A stretch of 52,962 nucleotides of DNA from Pelomyxa schiedti (lineage: Eukaryota; Evosea; Pelobiontida; Pelomyxidae): contig JAHLWZ010000903.1 of NCBI GenBank assembly GCA_020536535.1, positions 1 through 52,962 of the forward strand. The letters are read 5' to 3'. Both the position numbers and the translations under genes were made by a program. The first letter of the stretch is position 1. Each line of letters starts with the position of its first letter. The notes under the pieces are model-generated. The model saw only the letters and a program-made list of their open reading frames with translations, was not told the origin of the DNA and searched no databases. Below are positions 44,138 to 52,962 of this stretch, piece after piece.

Positions 44138-46811
44138 TCATATCTGGATCAAAGGGCGGTTGTTTTTTGGCCTGTCAAATCCATCATCAAAACTCAGTAG
44201 ATCCCATTGTTTGGCACCAACTTGGGCAGCCTTAGGGTTATGGAGGTTGAAACAAGAAGAGCTTGAGAGTTCTCAATTCATTTGTGTAAGAGGCGAACAA
44301 TACAGTCACAATTGTTTTTTTTGCTTTTTAGTGTATTTACAGCTTACAAAGAAGGGTGAGTGAAATCTTTACAGCGTCCAGGGCCAGAAGGGAGGGCAGA
44401 CGTTGCTGTAGTGGAAACCGGCAATTATCCAGCCACCACCGTTTCTAGTTGGGGGCAAAGTTAAAAGAAGGGGTAGGAAGAAACATAAGGAACGGGAAAC
44501 ACACGGGAAGCATGCTGCTGTTGCACCAGCAGTCAAGAATAAGTAAAACACTAACTGTTTCTTCATTGAACCATGAAGAACCGGAGGTTTCTTGCATATC
44601 TTGACTAGCCGAAATCGGTCCACCAACAACCTTTGGCTTAAGTTAGCTATCTCATTTCGGGAACGGTGTGACAAACTCGAATAAGTTGATGATTAAACCC
44701 ATTGCGGAAATCATTGGTACAAAGGGAAAGCCAAGATAAATTACAAACTGCCTGTATAGAAGTTCAAGGTACTCTTCAGCCACCTCAAATTCCGGCTACA
44801 GGGAGTTAGCAATGCAACGCACCAAAAATTATTTACCCTCTTCGATTTTGGACTCAGCTGTTTATCTTTCTTGCAACAGGAGCAAGTAAAAATTTTCTTT
44901 ATGATTGGCCATACAATAGGCAGAATGATTTCCATAAAGTTGGATACCTTTACGGAATTTAGAAATGGAGCTTAAGGTAGAAAAGTACAATCAAATCGAT
45001 TGCAAGAAGCATAACAAATTGGTCTCCAATCGAGACCAATCCGCAGATCTTCTCCAGCTCTTCAGAATTGGGTCTGGATGTACTTGAAGTAAAGTTTCCA
45101 CTGCTAGAATCTTCGAACCAAGGGATATCTGGAATATCCCAGTTGAATGTAAATTGTTCGGCATATCTCACAGCTACAAGCCAGCGGCATAGATAGACAG
45201 AGGCAAGACTCATAAGCTACAAGATACTGAGTACATTTATGGCCAATGAAGTTACCTTAAATAAGTACCACTTTAGTAAGGCATGGTTCCTGTTGGTAGA
45301 ATGAGTTTCAAGACATAATCACAGAAAGCGTAAAGCGTACTCAAAAGAGATCCACGTCTTGTGGCGCTCAAACTTGGTAAGGTAAGTACCAAGTACTCCC
45401 CAAACCATCCTAATAATACAAATTACAAATGCAATACACGCCGAGGCACTGTTGAGAAGATCAGCATTTGGGTAACTATAAGTGACTTTACACTTTAGAG
45501 CTGACAAAATTCATCTCTAGTATTGCAAATCCAAAAGTAAAAATTGCAAGAAGGAGCAGTAAGAGAATGAATATAGAATAGCACAGACACATTCTTGCAA
45601 TATGTGAACACTTGGAAATAGCTGCATTTTCCTGACTGTGGTTAGAAATAGCTACAATTTTATGAGGATACTGGGATTGTGTCCTCCACATCCCAGTTAT
45701 CTTCGTGGTCAAAAAGTTGACGTTTATTGAAGAAGCCAGACACTGTCTTGGAGTAGAGGGGGCTATTTTGATTGGTTGGTTGGTAACAGACAGGTTATCT
45801 TTGACTTACCCCAGAAAGAACGCAGAAATAATAACAACAGACACCGTAGTAATCCTAGTGGTAAATTGGTATCAAAACAAAAAAACAATTGCAGTAACCA
45901 GTATGAGAAGACAGGTTGTGAGTATGATGAAAGATAGAATAGTTTTCGTTGTTCCTGCACTATAGACAATGCATCGTCGTCGGAATTCCCAATGGAAAAA
46001 TCAATAAAAAAATGAGGAACAAAGTTGATGGCAGCTTTCTGGATATTGGACAATGATAATTGGAGAAAAGCCTTACCAAGCAGAAATAAGAAGACATTTG
46101 TAAGAATAACAAAATTCAAGAAATGAAAGTACAACTGTACACCAATTCCATAACTTGTCAAAGTTGAGGTAGTAAAACAAATTCACATGAAGGCGTACTA
46201 TGACCCAAGTGTTGCACTTGAGGAACATACACCAGGTGGTTTTATCTGATCTTCTTCTATCGGCTCTTCACTGAAGGCTTCCCCCGTAGTAGCATCGGAA
46301 ACTTTGATAGCTTGTATTGCCAATGTAGTTTCCGGATTTTTTATCCTGAAGTAAAGCTAAACACCCTTTGAAGAGCCAACATAATTACTTTTTCAGGTAT
46401 GGGTGCCCTGTTTTGGTATATTTGACTCTATAGCCTTCTGGGACCTGGAGAGGGCTGATATACTTATTAATTTGGCAGTGAGTTAAATTGCATTACCCAA
46501 CAAGGCCAGACTCAAACCCTAGTACAGTTTCTTTTTGAAAAATTAGAATAAAAAAAAAATAGGGAATGGCCGAGAACCTGCAATAATATGCCGAGTTTTT
46601 CTCTATTGTTCCCGGTTATAAAATAAACGAGAATAAAAAAAGGAAGGCACACTTCATCAACAGGCCAACCAGAAGGCGACGATACAATCTCTCGCTTTTT
46701 CCTTTTTTTCTCCTTTTTCTTGTGCTTCTTTTCCCCTTGCGTGTTAATGGCACCACCAACAGTAGGAGTCATCCCGACCCCGTAGTCGATTGGCACCCCA
46801 TCGTGGCTCAT
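44138..46811 (-). CDS. TMC-like multi-pass channel protein
   Basis: Start ATG 46811. The head is a Lys-rich stretch, as in many TMC proteins. Hydrophobic exons follow, including Y-G-I-G-V-Q-L-Y-F-H-F-L-N near 46140, I-A-R-M-C-L-C-Y-S-I-F-I-L-L-L near 45590, and a block near 44740 reading E-Y-L-E-L-L-Y-R-Q-F, then Y-L-G-F-P-F-V-P-M-I. That block aligns with the TMC signature in which a Y-x-Q-T-L-T-W-G helix precedes the pore region. Later comes I-I-A-G-F-H-Y-S-N-V-C-P-P-F. TMC proteins are anoctamin-fold cation channels, mechanosensory in animals. At least ten exons exist; many junctions (46200-46700, 44900-45800) are unresolved. A plausible last exon ends at TGA 44140-44138; otherwise the stop is at 44369. 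Plus-strand neighbours flank it on both sides. Confidence 0.6.
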
Positions 46812-47043
46812 TACGGTTATCTCGCGTTTGGTTAATTTAACGAAAAAGTGATTTCGTGCAGTTTGTAAAAAAAAAAAACGGCGCCGTCCGGGAAATGACG
46901 CCAACGCCCAAGTTGTCTCGGGTTGAGTGGAACCGACGTAAAATAACCTGTGTGTCATTGTCAATGACATAAATTGCCTGCAAAAAAAAATAAAACATTG
47001 CACGTAGATCCAGGCAAGGCAGATCCCCATAAAACATATTTAA
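46812..47043. promoter_or_regulatory. Divergent promoter region, TMC-like and membrane-protein genes
   Basis: 232 bases lie between the two starts. A-runs at 46866-46877 and 46981-46990 lie in it. No TATA motif is obvious. Confidence 0.3.
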
Positions 47044-47673
47044 ATGATGTGGCAAGCAGTGCACTTAATGAGAAGGATGCCGCGGTTCATTGCGTTTGCC
47101 ATGGTCTTCGTCATCCTGGTAATACTAGCGGACATAGTTTGTGCACAAGTAGGCGCCAAGACACCACTGGATCTCGTTGAGGTCCTCACACACCAGTCAC
47201 GTACGTTCTTCTTCTGGGCGGGATTCCAGCTTGGCCAGCACTCCGATTTCTATTTCCCTCGTCTCTGCTTTGCCCGAGGAATGGGGTACATCAAGCAGCT
47301 GATCCTGCCGGTTGACTTGTTCACATCCGGACTCAAGGATACATTCTCCTCTTTCTTCCGGCTCGCTGCATCGCCGCTGTCGTTTGTGTCTGGATATATT
47401 GATGGAATGGCAAGCACCCAGGATATGAACACTGCCTCGATCGGCACCTTTTTGATCTGGTCCACGCTCTTCTACATCATCGGTTTTGGCAGTGCACTCG
47501 TTTTTGTGGCTAAAGATGGAGTTAGGCTTTACCCCTACAAGAGTAATACCGTGGTGTTGACTCCCACTCCCACATCCGTATCAACATCCACATCCACTTC
47601 CGCTTCTACAGCACAAACTCCTGCTGTAGCTGCCCAAGACACCAGAGATGAATCATACCTTGACAATGACTGA
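47044..47673 (+). CDS. Single-exon membrane protein, unidentified
   Basis: A 209-codon frame with no visible intron. The N-terminal helix F-I-A-F-A-M-V-F-V-I-L-V-I-L-A ends in a possible signal-cleavage or anchor site near residue 36. The middle is amphipathic with several Phe-rich patches, and a second helix lies near residues 137-158 (T-F-L-I-W-S-T-L-F-Y-I-I-G-F). The tail is Thr/Ser-rich and ends acidic. The start could be either of two adjacent ATGs. No family is recognised; a small adaptor or accessory subunit is only a guess. Its 5' flank is shared with the TMC-like gene. Confidence 0.55.
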   Translation: MMWQAVHLMRRMPRFIAFAMVFVILVILADIVCAQVGAKTPLDLVEVLTHQSRTFFFWAGFQLGQHSDFYFPRLCFARGMGYIKQLILPVDLFTSGLKDTFSSFFRLAASPLSFVSGYIDGMASTQDMNTASIGTFLIWSTLFYIIGFGSALVFVAKDGVRLYPYKSNTVVLTPTPTSVSTSTSTSASTAQTPAVAAQDTRDESYLDND

Positions 47674-47801
47674 AAGAAGTAAGTATTTAATTCTATTTTC
47701 CTTTTGGTAACAACTCGAATAGTTTTTGTTGCGAGAAAACAAGGTCACTGATGAACGCCATTTTTCCTATTCTATGTTTAATTCACAATAAAGAAACTCT
47801 T

Positions 47802-49058
47802 TCACCAAGCATAGTCCACGTAAATTGCCAGGTGGTCACTCAGCCCCTCCCCTCCAACTTTCCAGGAAGTCACATCCAGCCCAGAAGATAACAGCCAGTC
47901 CAGCTTGGCGCGCCACAGCCCGCAAAAGCCATGGAACGTGCAGTCACTGTGCTTGTCAAAGGGGTCACTGAACCTACTAGCAAAGCCACTACTGGCCAGC
48001 TCCCTCAGCAACGCGGGGCACGACGCACCGAGGCTCTTCACTGCACGGGAAGCGCCCTCTGGCGTGCCGAAGATGTTCTCCTGCCACCACTGGGCCTCAG
48101 ACTGCCCAATAGTGGAAAAGCGCATCCAGTCAGTGCTTGGGTACACTATAGGCAGGAACCTGATGACGCCGTGCATTAGGGTGTTGAAGTCCCCGCCAAT
48201 CACACATGGGCTGTTTCCGCATCCCGTTGGCTCTGGTTTGGCTGCATGCAGCATCACCTTTTGGTCTTTAGTGAGTTGTTTACTTGCTTGCTCGTTGTTT
48301 GGTGGAATGGTTGTTTGTGACAGGAGGGGAGAGTAAAATAAAAAGGGGAGGATGGGGTTTATCGCCTTACGGAGACATCACCGTACTTCTGAGAACTGAG
48401 ACAGCCTCCCTGCGATTCCAGTGAAGTTCTCCAGGTGCACGGAATACACCCTAAGTGTAGTCTCGGCTCCCGTCCCAGTGTCAGTCCCATTATTGGTTCT
48501 TTGGGGTAGCCTCAAGTCTGCCCACACCGCGGACCTGGCGCCGCGCCGCGGCTGCCCGAGCACGGCGCCGCGCGAGGTCCAGTCGAACGGCTGGCTGGAG
48601 AAGGCGAAGGAGCCGCAGCGCAGCAGCGGGAGCCGCGACAGCACCGCGTTGCCGTGGACGCCGCCGCCGCGCGTCGGGTGGAGCTCGCGGAACTCGCAGC
48701 AGAAGGCGCACGTGGGCCAGGCGAGGCGCCGGGCGACGGCCGAGGCGACGTCGCGGAAGCCGGTGCGGCCGCAGCCGACGTCGACCTCCTGCAGCAGCGC
48801 GACGTCGCAGCGCAGCGACGCGAGCCAGTCGCCGATGGCGTCGGCGCGGTGGCCCCTCTCGATGTTGAACGACACGACCCTGAGGCGCCCCGGCACCCCC
48901 GCGTCCGCGCCGCCGCTGCCCGTCGATGCAGCCGATGACGAGGAGCTACAAGAAGACGAAGATGCAGATGCAGCTATGGGCGGCGCAGTTGTGGTTGCTT
49001 CTGTTGTTGCGGGACCGACCCATAACTGCCCCGCCTCCAATGCCAAAGCGCTGTGCAT
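47802..49058 (-). CDS. Endonuclease/exonuclease/phosphatase-fold enzyme
   Basis: Two exons (49058-48387, 48290-47802; 96-base intron), 386 residues counted from Met 49058; an in-frame Met at 49103 is possible. A GC-rich exon opens with a Ser/Ala/Gly linker, then S-F-N-I-E-R-G (metal-coordinating Asn), L-L-Q-E-V-D (Glu), G-N-A-V-L-S-R and Y-S-V-H-L-E-N-F. Exon 2 supplies G-G-D-F-N-T, K-L-D-W-L-L and S-D-H-L-A-I-Y-V-D. These are the complete catalytic residues of the EEP superfamily (DNase I, APE1, inositol phosphatases, CCR4-type deadenylases). All active-site residues are present, so it should be active. The substrate cannot be told; L-E-N-F-T-G-I and the size are reminiscent of bacterial secreted EEP proteins. 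Confidence 0.85.
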
Positions 49059-49103
49059 GACAAAAACAATTCGGTTTTCTGGTAAAAAGAGCGGGATGTA
49101 CAA

Positions 49104-49676
49104 TCACCGTTTTCGTGAAATCTGTAAAAAAAATAATTCCCTCACTGGGGCTCGCACTGCGTTGTGTGGCTTCAATGAGAGTGTTTCCATTGTATTGAAC
49201 AAGTCATTGCCAACAAAATTCACCGGGGCGAGAATCCGAATCACTTCTGTTCCTGGGAGAAAGTGGCAGAAAGAAAACTGCACTCTCCACACTGCCGCAC
49301 CAACAATTACGTAATTGAAGGGGAACCTCAGTACTTTCCCCCGCCTGTATTCTCTATCAGAAAGATTTGCAATTGTAATAATAGACCTCTGTTGTACTAT
49401 GCCCATGCTGTGCTTGCTATCCCCACCAAATGACTGATGCTGCCTGCACCCCACCCCAAACTCCCAGCTCCAAATGCACCGCTCCAAATGCTCCCAAATG
49501 CACACCACCCGCGCTCTCAAATGCCCACTCTTTGCTGCTCCAAATGCTCCTTGCTGCTCCAAATGCACCCTATCTGTTCTGTTAATGTCAAGTAAGTAGC
49601 GTGGTTAATAATTGATATTGACTCTGATAGCAGGCATTTAGCACTATCCTCTCTGTGCAATAGAGAGGCGGCTTGT
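49104..49676. other. Spacer with repeat cluster
   Basis: No convincing gene on either strand, although a minus-strand frame of 154 codons is open from 49568 to 49104; its N-terminal part is a translation of the repeat cluster. An 11-base repeat (AGGGGAACCTC) occurs near 49318 and again near 49677. Confidence 0.35.
49467..49569. repeat. GCTCCAAATGC dispersed short repeat, four copies
   Basis: GCTCCAAATG(C)(A/T)CC occurs at 49467, 49481, 49537 and 49556, with degenerate copies between (CTCCCAAATGC at 49491). Copies 1 and 2 are tandem at 14 bases and copies 3 and 4 lie 19 apart. Confidence 0.8.
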
Positions 49677-50662
49677 AGGGGAACCTCTTCGCTGCTGAGC
49701 CCTCAAAGCCAGAACAAAAGCAGGCCAAGGCCAGAAGAAGTTCCATAGAAAGTGAAGAATTTAGTTCTAATTTTCAGGCCTATGCCATGGATAAAGCACT
49801 GAATGACGAAAAGAAGCAAAAGCAGGAACAACCACGACCACAAATAAGTGTCCATCAGGAACAAATGAAGAAATCAGAAGAATTCAAACCCCAAGCACTA
49901 CCTCACCTCATGCCTGGTATGATGGCGCCTCCAGCTTCATCCTTCCAATCATTAGGGATTGGTGGCTTAGCAGGGGCGGTTCCCGCATTCCTCTGCGATG
50001 GCTGCTCAGCCTTATGGATACCCACCCCCCCTCCCCCTCCCTCTTCCCTATTTGGCATGTTTATGGGTGGAATGCCACAGTCAATGGCAGCGCCTCCAGC
50101 ACAACCCACGAAACCCACACGACTCACACAAGCTCTTCCATCAGGTTCTCAAGTATGCAAATTCCATGAGAAATCCCCAAATACGTTTCCTAACATTTAA
50201 ATAGGTGCGCCCGTTGGACAAATTCATATTTATGCAGAAATCTGATGGCTCCTGGGATTTTACTGAAGCCGCTGAGAGTATTCTAGGTTCGCGTTGCATC
50301 AAATTCATCTCTCACTGATTTCGACAATCCCTAGGAATCACAATGCAAAAAATCAGGGATACAGTCCCAACGGAATTGTCCACTGCCAAGAATTCCCTTA
50401 TCATCTGGAGCACTGCTATAGGTTTAACTTGACCTCCCCTTGCCACTACCACACCCCAAAGTCCATGCTACCTTCCTAATTTCTTTTTCTCCCTTCCGCA
50501 GCGCTCTCTGCCCTCTCTATTCTATTTGCGGATAGTACGGATGAGTGGGAGATTCTAGCCACCAAAGGGCGCAAGTGGCTCAATGCACGCCTCACGGAAC
50601 TACACGTCGAACTCACCGTAATACTCACCCAAGCCAAAGCACTGTCCCCAAGCAGAACGTAA
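49677..50662 (+). CDS. C-terminal part of a VWA5/VIT-type protein, 5' part not visible
   Basis: Exons about 49677-50150, then about 50205-50288, 50336-50421 and 50503-50662, close in phase. The first 150 residues are a Gln/Lys-rich and Pro/Met-rich linker (M-P-G-M-M and P-P-P-P-P runs). The rest reads F-M-Q-K-S-D-G-S-W-D-F-T, then I-W-S-T-A-I-A-L-S and D-E-W-E-I-L-A-T-K-G-R-K-W-L, the conserved C-terminal domain that follows the VIT and VWA domains in VWA5A-type proteins. Neither VIT nor VWA is found upstream on this strand, where the minus-strand EEP gene sits. The start given is an exon start (after an AG), not an ATG; the first Met is at 49787. It may be a gene fragment or a short stand-alone form. 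Confidence 0.6.
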
Positions 50663-51045
50663 TAAGTGGTACACTGTTACGAAACAGAACCTTTCACCAT
50701 CAAAATCCTCTTTTTCAGAAAATAAAATTTTTTGGCTTCGAGAAAGCGATACACGGAGTCACAGCAGTCTGCCAGGTCAATGCGGGACGACTTATCAAAA
50801 ATTATGGGACTTGCGTTGCCTTTTGGTGTCCGAGACCAAGCCATTTGTGTTCATTACCATGTATTAAAAGAACTAATCTCTAACAAACCAAAAACGCACT
50901 GAACAAGCTAATAATGAAACCCAAACCCACGTGACTCCCAACTAGTAAGAAACATCCAGTTAAGGCAGGCCAAAACCAAAACTTTCTCTTAATTGTTTAA
51001 TCATCCATACCTTCCCGCAGGAGTGCAATACATTCTATTTAGGGG
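50663..51045. other. Convergent spacer
   Basis: The 3' ends of the VWA5-type gene (+) and the helicase-like gene (-) face each other here. AT-rich, with an ATAAAA motif near 50725. A plus-strand frame runs across the first 220 bases but shows no recognisable features. Confidence 0.3.
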
Positions 51046-52436
51046 TTACAGAATTGTACTAGTGCTTACAAACAAACCTCGCCTCTTCTTTTGAAGCTGT
51101 GACAATTCTTCTTGCATGGTAACTAGTTTCTCATTTGATGCACGCAACTCATTTTTTGTCTTTTCCAACTGAAAAAGCGAGGCTTCATATTCAGCATGAA
51201 GAGTTTCCAGTTGGTCCTGCATATGCTTGATCTCCAACTGTGAATCTCTCAAGCAGTTTGCAGTCTCCTTTTTGGCATTACCTTGTAGAAATATTAGAGT
51301 AAATTCACTTGGGAGCAAACAAACTGGTGTCAACTAGCTCTGTCCTCAATCTCTTGCCTATTGTAACAAGATTCTGGAGCTCCGCAATCTTTTTATCCCA
51401 CTCTGACACCCTATCACCCCTCTCTACTAACATATCAGCCAAGGGGGACAACAGAACTGTTGTCCTTGGTGGGCACATGTTCACAATGACTGCCGTTTTG
51501 TTTGCAGATCTTTCGCGTTCAGCTCTTTCTGTTGACCCACGCGGCAATTCATAATGTATAATGAAGTCCACCCCCTTGATATCTTGAACTTGATCGACCC
51601 TCCACGCTAGCAGTACTGTTATTTTGCCCTTTCTAGGCTGTGCACAATCCTATGCGAGGTAATCTTATTGCCTAAATTTAACAATCCCCAAAAACAACCT
51701 TTGCCATTCCCATTAACACTTGCGCTTCTAGAATCCCAGCTCCCCTAATAGCATCATAGAGTCCCAGAACTTCTGTCTTCGATGCACCAAAAACAAGAAC
51801 CACACCCACCATTCTGACAAGCCACCCAAGCAACCTTGTGCATGTAAACAAGATATACAACCAAGATCAAAAAACAACAAATCACGTGCCTATCAACTTT
51901 CCTTCCTTCTTGGTATTCGTCGTCGATGTGTCGATTTCCCGACTCTGACGCCTCGCCCATAGAAACCTCGTTGCACGACATCGGGTACTCACTTTACTTG
52001 TTTTGCTTTGTGGGATATTTATGGCGCCAAGATCTAAAAGGAAAATGGTCAATGGGAACAACAGATCGTCCCACTCTCCTTTCCTCTGCTCCAGACCACA
52101 AAGGCTTAGGACTAGAGGTAAATGAAGCAACATGAGGTGCCGCCGTTGCATTCAAGAGACCCGTTCCTTATCATCCAATTCATGGAAAACCGGTATTATT
52201 CTATTTACTTTTAAAAACGATGTGCTGCAAGGGAGGTTGAAGCCGATGGAGGTGTCGGTGTTGTGCATTTTGGGACTGTTTTTGATCAAAAACAGCATCC
52301 CTCCGTACCATAGAACATATTTCGATTCTCTCCCTCTCGTTTGGTTCGCTTTTATGAAGCGGTTTTCGTACGGCTCGGGGAGAATTATTGGTTTGATTTC
52401 TTGTAAGCCTTCTTCGCCCCCGCATTTCGAGTACAT
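51046..52436 (-). CDS. Degenerate SF2 helicase RecA2-like domain plus coiled coil
   Basis: Tentative start ATG 52436. The exons join through introns near 52000-52240, 51870, 51680 and 51330. After an unassigned basic N-terminal region, residues near 51800-51480 read V-V-L-V-F-G-A-S-K-T, then G-K-I-T-V-L-L-A-W, then G-V-D-F-I-I-H-Y-E-L-P-R, following the order of DEAD-box motifs IV, Va/Vb and the VI-flanking strand. The catalytic residues are gone: the T-D/A-A-R-G-L-D of motif V and the R-x-x-R of motif VI are replaced. No RecA1 domain or Walker A is visible. A coiled coil of about 90 residues follows (exon ending at 51046, L-Q-K-K-R). It is probably a non-catalytic scaffold. Several junctions are tentative, including the first. 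Confidence 0.5.
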
Positions 52437-52962
52437 TAATTTTATGGTCCACTTTTCTTGTTGGCTTGGCAATTTACAGGTTACCTCAGTTGCACTGCCT
52501 TCTAAGTAGTTCGCAGTGCGAACTACTTAGAACCCCACGGCATTAGTATTGGATGCCCTAATTCCCGTATTTCACACTGGGGCAGTACACGGAGAATTCC
52601 AGTACTAACACCAGTACTAACGTCTTTCTCAGAAGTTAAGCTCTTATTTGTATTAATTTCGAACTACTCGCGATTATTCTCCACAAACTACTTTGTTCTT
52701 ACTTACAGAAAGAACAAGATACTTACACCAACAAACCATTACCAGTCCCAAAAAAGAATATGGAATATTTTGTGTTATTGCCGAATGATAGTTGTTACAT
52801 TGCCCCTTTTTAAATAGGGCCAGCTTGGTGCCACGCCGCAGCTGTATTTGTTTTTGCGATGAGAGTCCACTGTGGTGTGGGTTAAACCCGGTAAAGCTTA
52901 ACAACCAACAGTCATTACCGAAGCCATGTCTCAATGCCGGTTTCATAAAAGAGGGGTTGCTC
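52437..52962. other. Right-end region without a gene
   Basis: Apart from the palindrome at 52500-52532 and a twofold CCAGTACTAAC repeat near 52600, I see nothing coding. A minus-strand frame at 52946-52674 has no family features. Confidence 0.35.
52500..52532. repeat. 33-base perfect palindrome
   Basis: Arms of 16 bases (52500-52515 and 52517-52532, TTCTAAGTAGTTCGCA and its complement) flank a single central G. It lies about 65 bases upstream of the tentative start of the helicase-like gene, in an intergenic stretch. The arm is not obviously a tRNA or terminator. It could be a hairpin in RNA, a cruciform, a binding site, or the end of a short element. Confidence 0.92.

Noticed and set aside
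48421-49314. Plus-strand 297-codon frame
   Set aside because: It overlaps the EEP exon, whose minus frame has intact catalytic motifs, and shows no domain of its own.
52674-52946. Small minus-strand gene or tRNA at the right end
   Set aside because: A GGGTTTAACCC stretch briefly looked like a T-arm, but no acceptor or anticodon stem pairs with it, and the frame has no features.

Overview
The window is nuclear DNA of a eukaryote, most likely a protist. Almost every gene is cut by very short GT-AG introns, mostly 27 to 60 bases. Genes lie on both strands about 100 to 500 bases apart, and the products are eukaryotic (Sec13, Vps33, a VPS9-domain Rab exchange factor, an NCLX-type exchanger, a TMC channel, RING and RBR ubiquitin ligases). 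Two-transmembrane sensor adenylyl cyclases, B-box, ankyrin and SAM-methyltransferase genes fit a free-living amoebozoan. An archamoeba such as Pelomyxa or Mastigamoeba is my guess; nothing here proves it. Many genes open with a very GC-rich, Ala/Pro/Gly-rich first exon and become AT-richer downstream. I saw no rRNA, tRNA, CRISPR array or intact mobile element.

Layout. 1-5.3 kb: a B-box protein (-), an ankyrin protein (+), a secreted GH32 fructan hydrolase with two carbohydrate-binding modules (+), and a RING protein with a repeat array (-). 5.4-10 kb: an 18-exon NCLX-like cation exchanger and a G-patch/zinc-finger protein (both +). 10.4-14 kb: a glycine/sarcosine-type methyltransferase (+) converging on a VPS9 protein (-). 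14.1-19.1 kb: a HEAT-repeat protein and an RBR-like ligase (both +). 19.2-23.2 kb: an adenylyl cyclase and an unidentified gene (both -). 23.4-29.5 kb: VPS33, SEC13 and a lineage-family protein (all +). 29.6-34.3 kb: a DUF3626-like protein with a huge low-complexity tail and CaaX box, then a coiled-coil protein (both -). 34.5-37.5 kb: a 2-hydroxyacyl-CoA lyase and a small membrane protein (+). 37.8-43 kb: PH-domain, WD40-like and ankyrin proteins (all -). 43.1-47.7 kb: a claudin-like tetraspan (+), a TMC-like channel (-) and a single-exon membrane protein (+). 47.8-52.9 kb: an endonuclease/exonuclease/phosphatase-fold enzyme (-), a VWA5-type C-terminal fragment (+), a degenerate helicase-like/coiled-coil protein (-), and a 33-base palindrome.

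The genes are not an operon or a single pathway. Recurring themes are endomembrane traffic (Sec13, Vps33, VPS9), membrane transport and signalling (NCLX, TMC, adenylyl cyclase, tetraspan) and ubiquitin ligation. Exon junctions were worked out by hand from reading-frame phase and protein continuity. Where every phase closes I say so; elsewhere boundaries are tentative.
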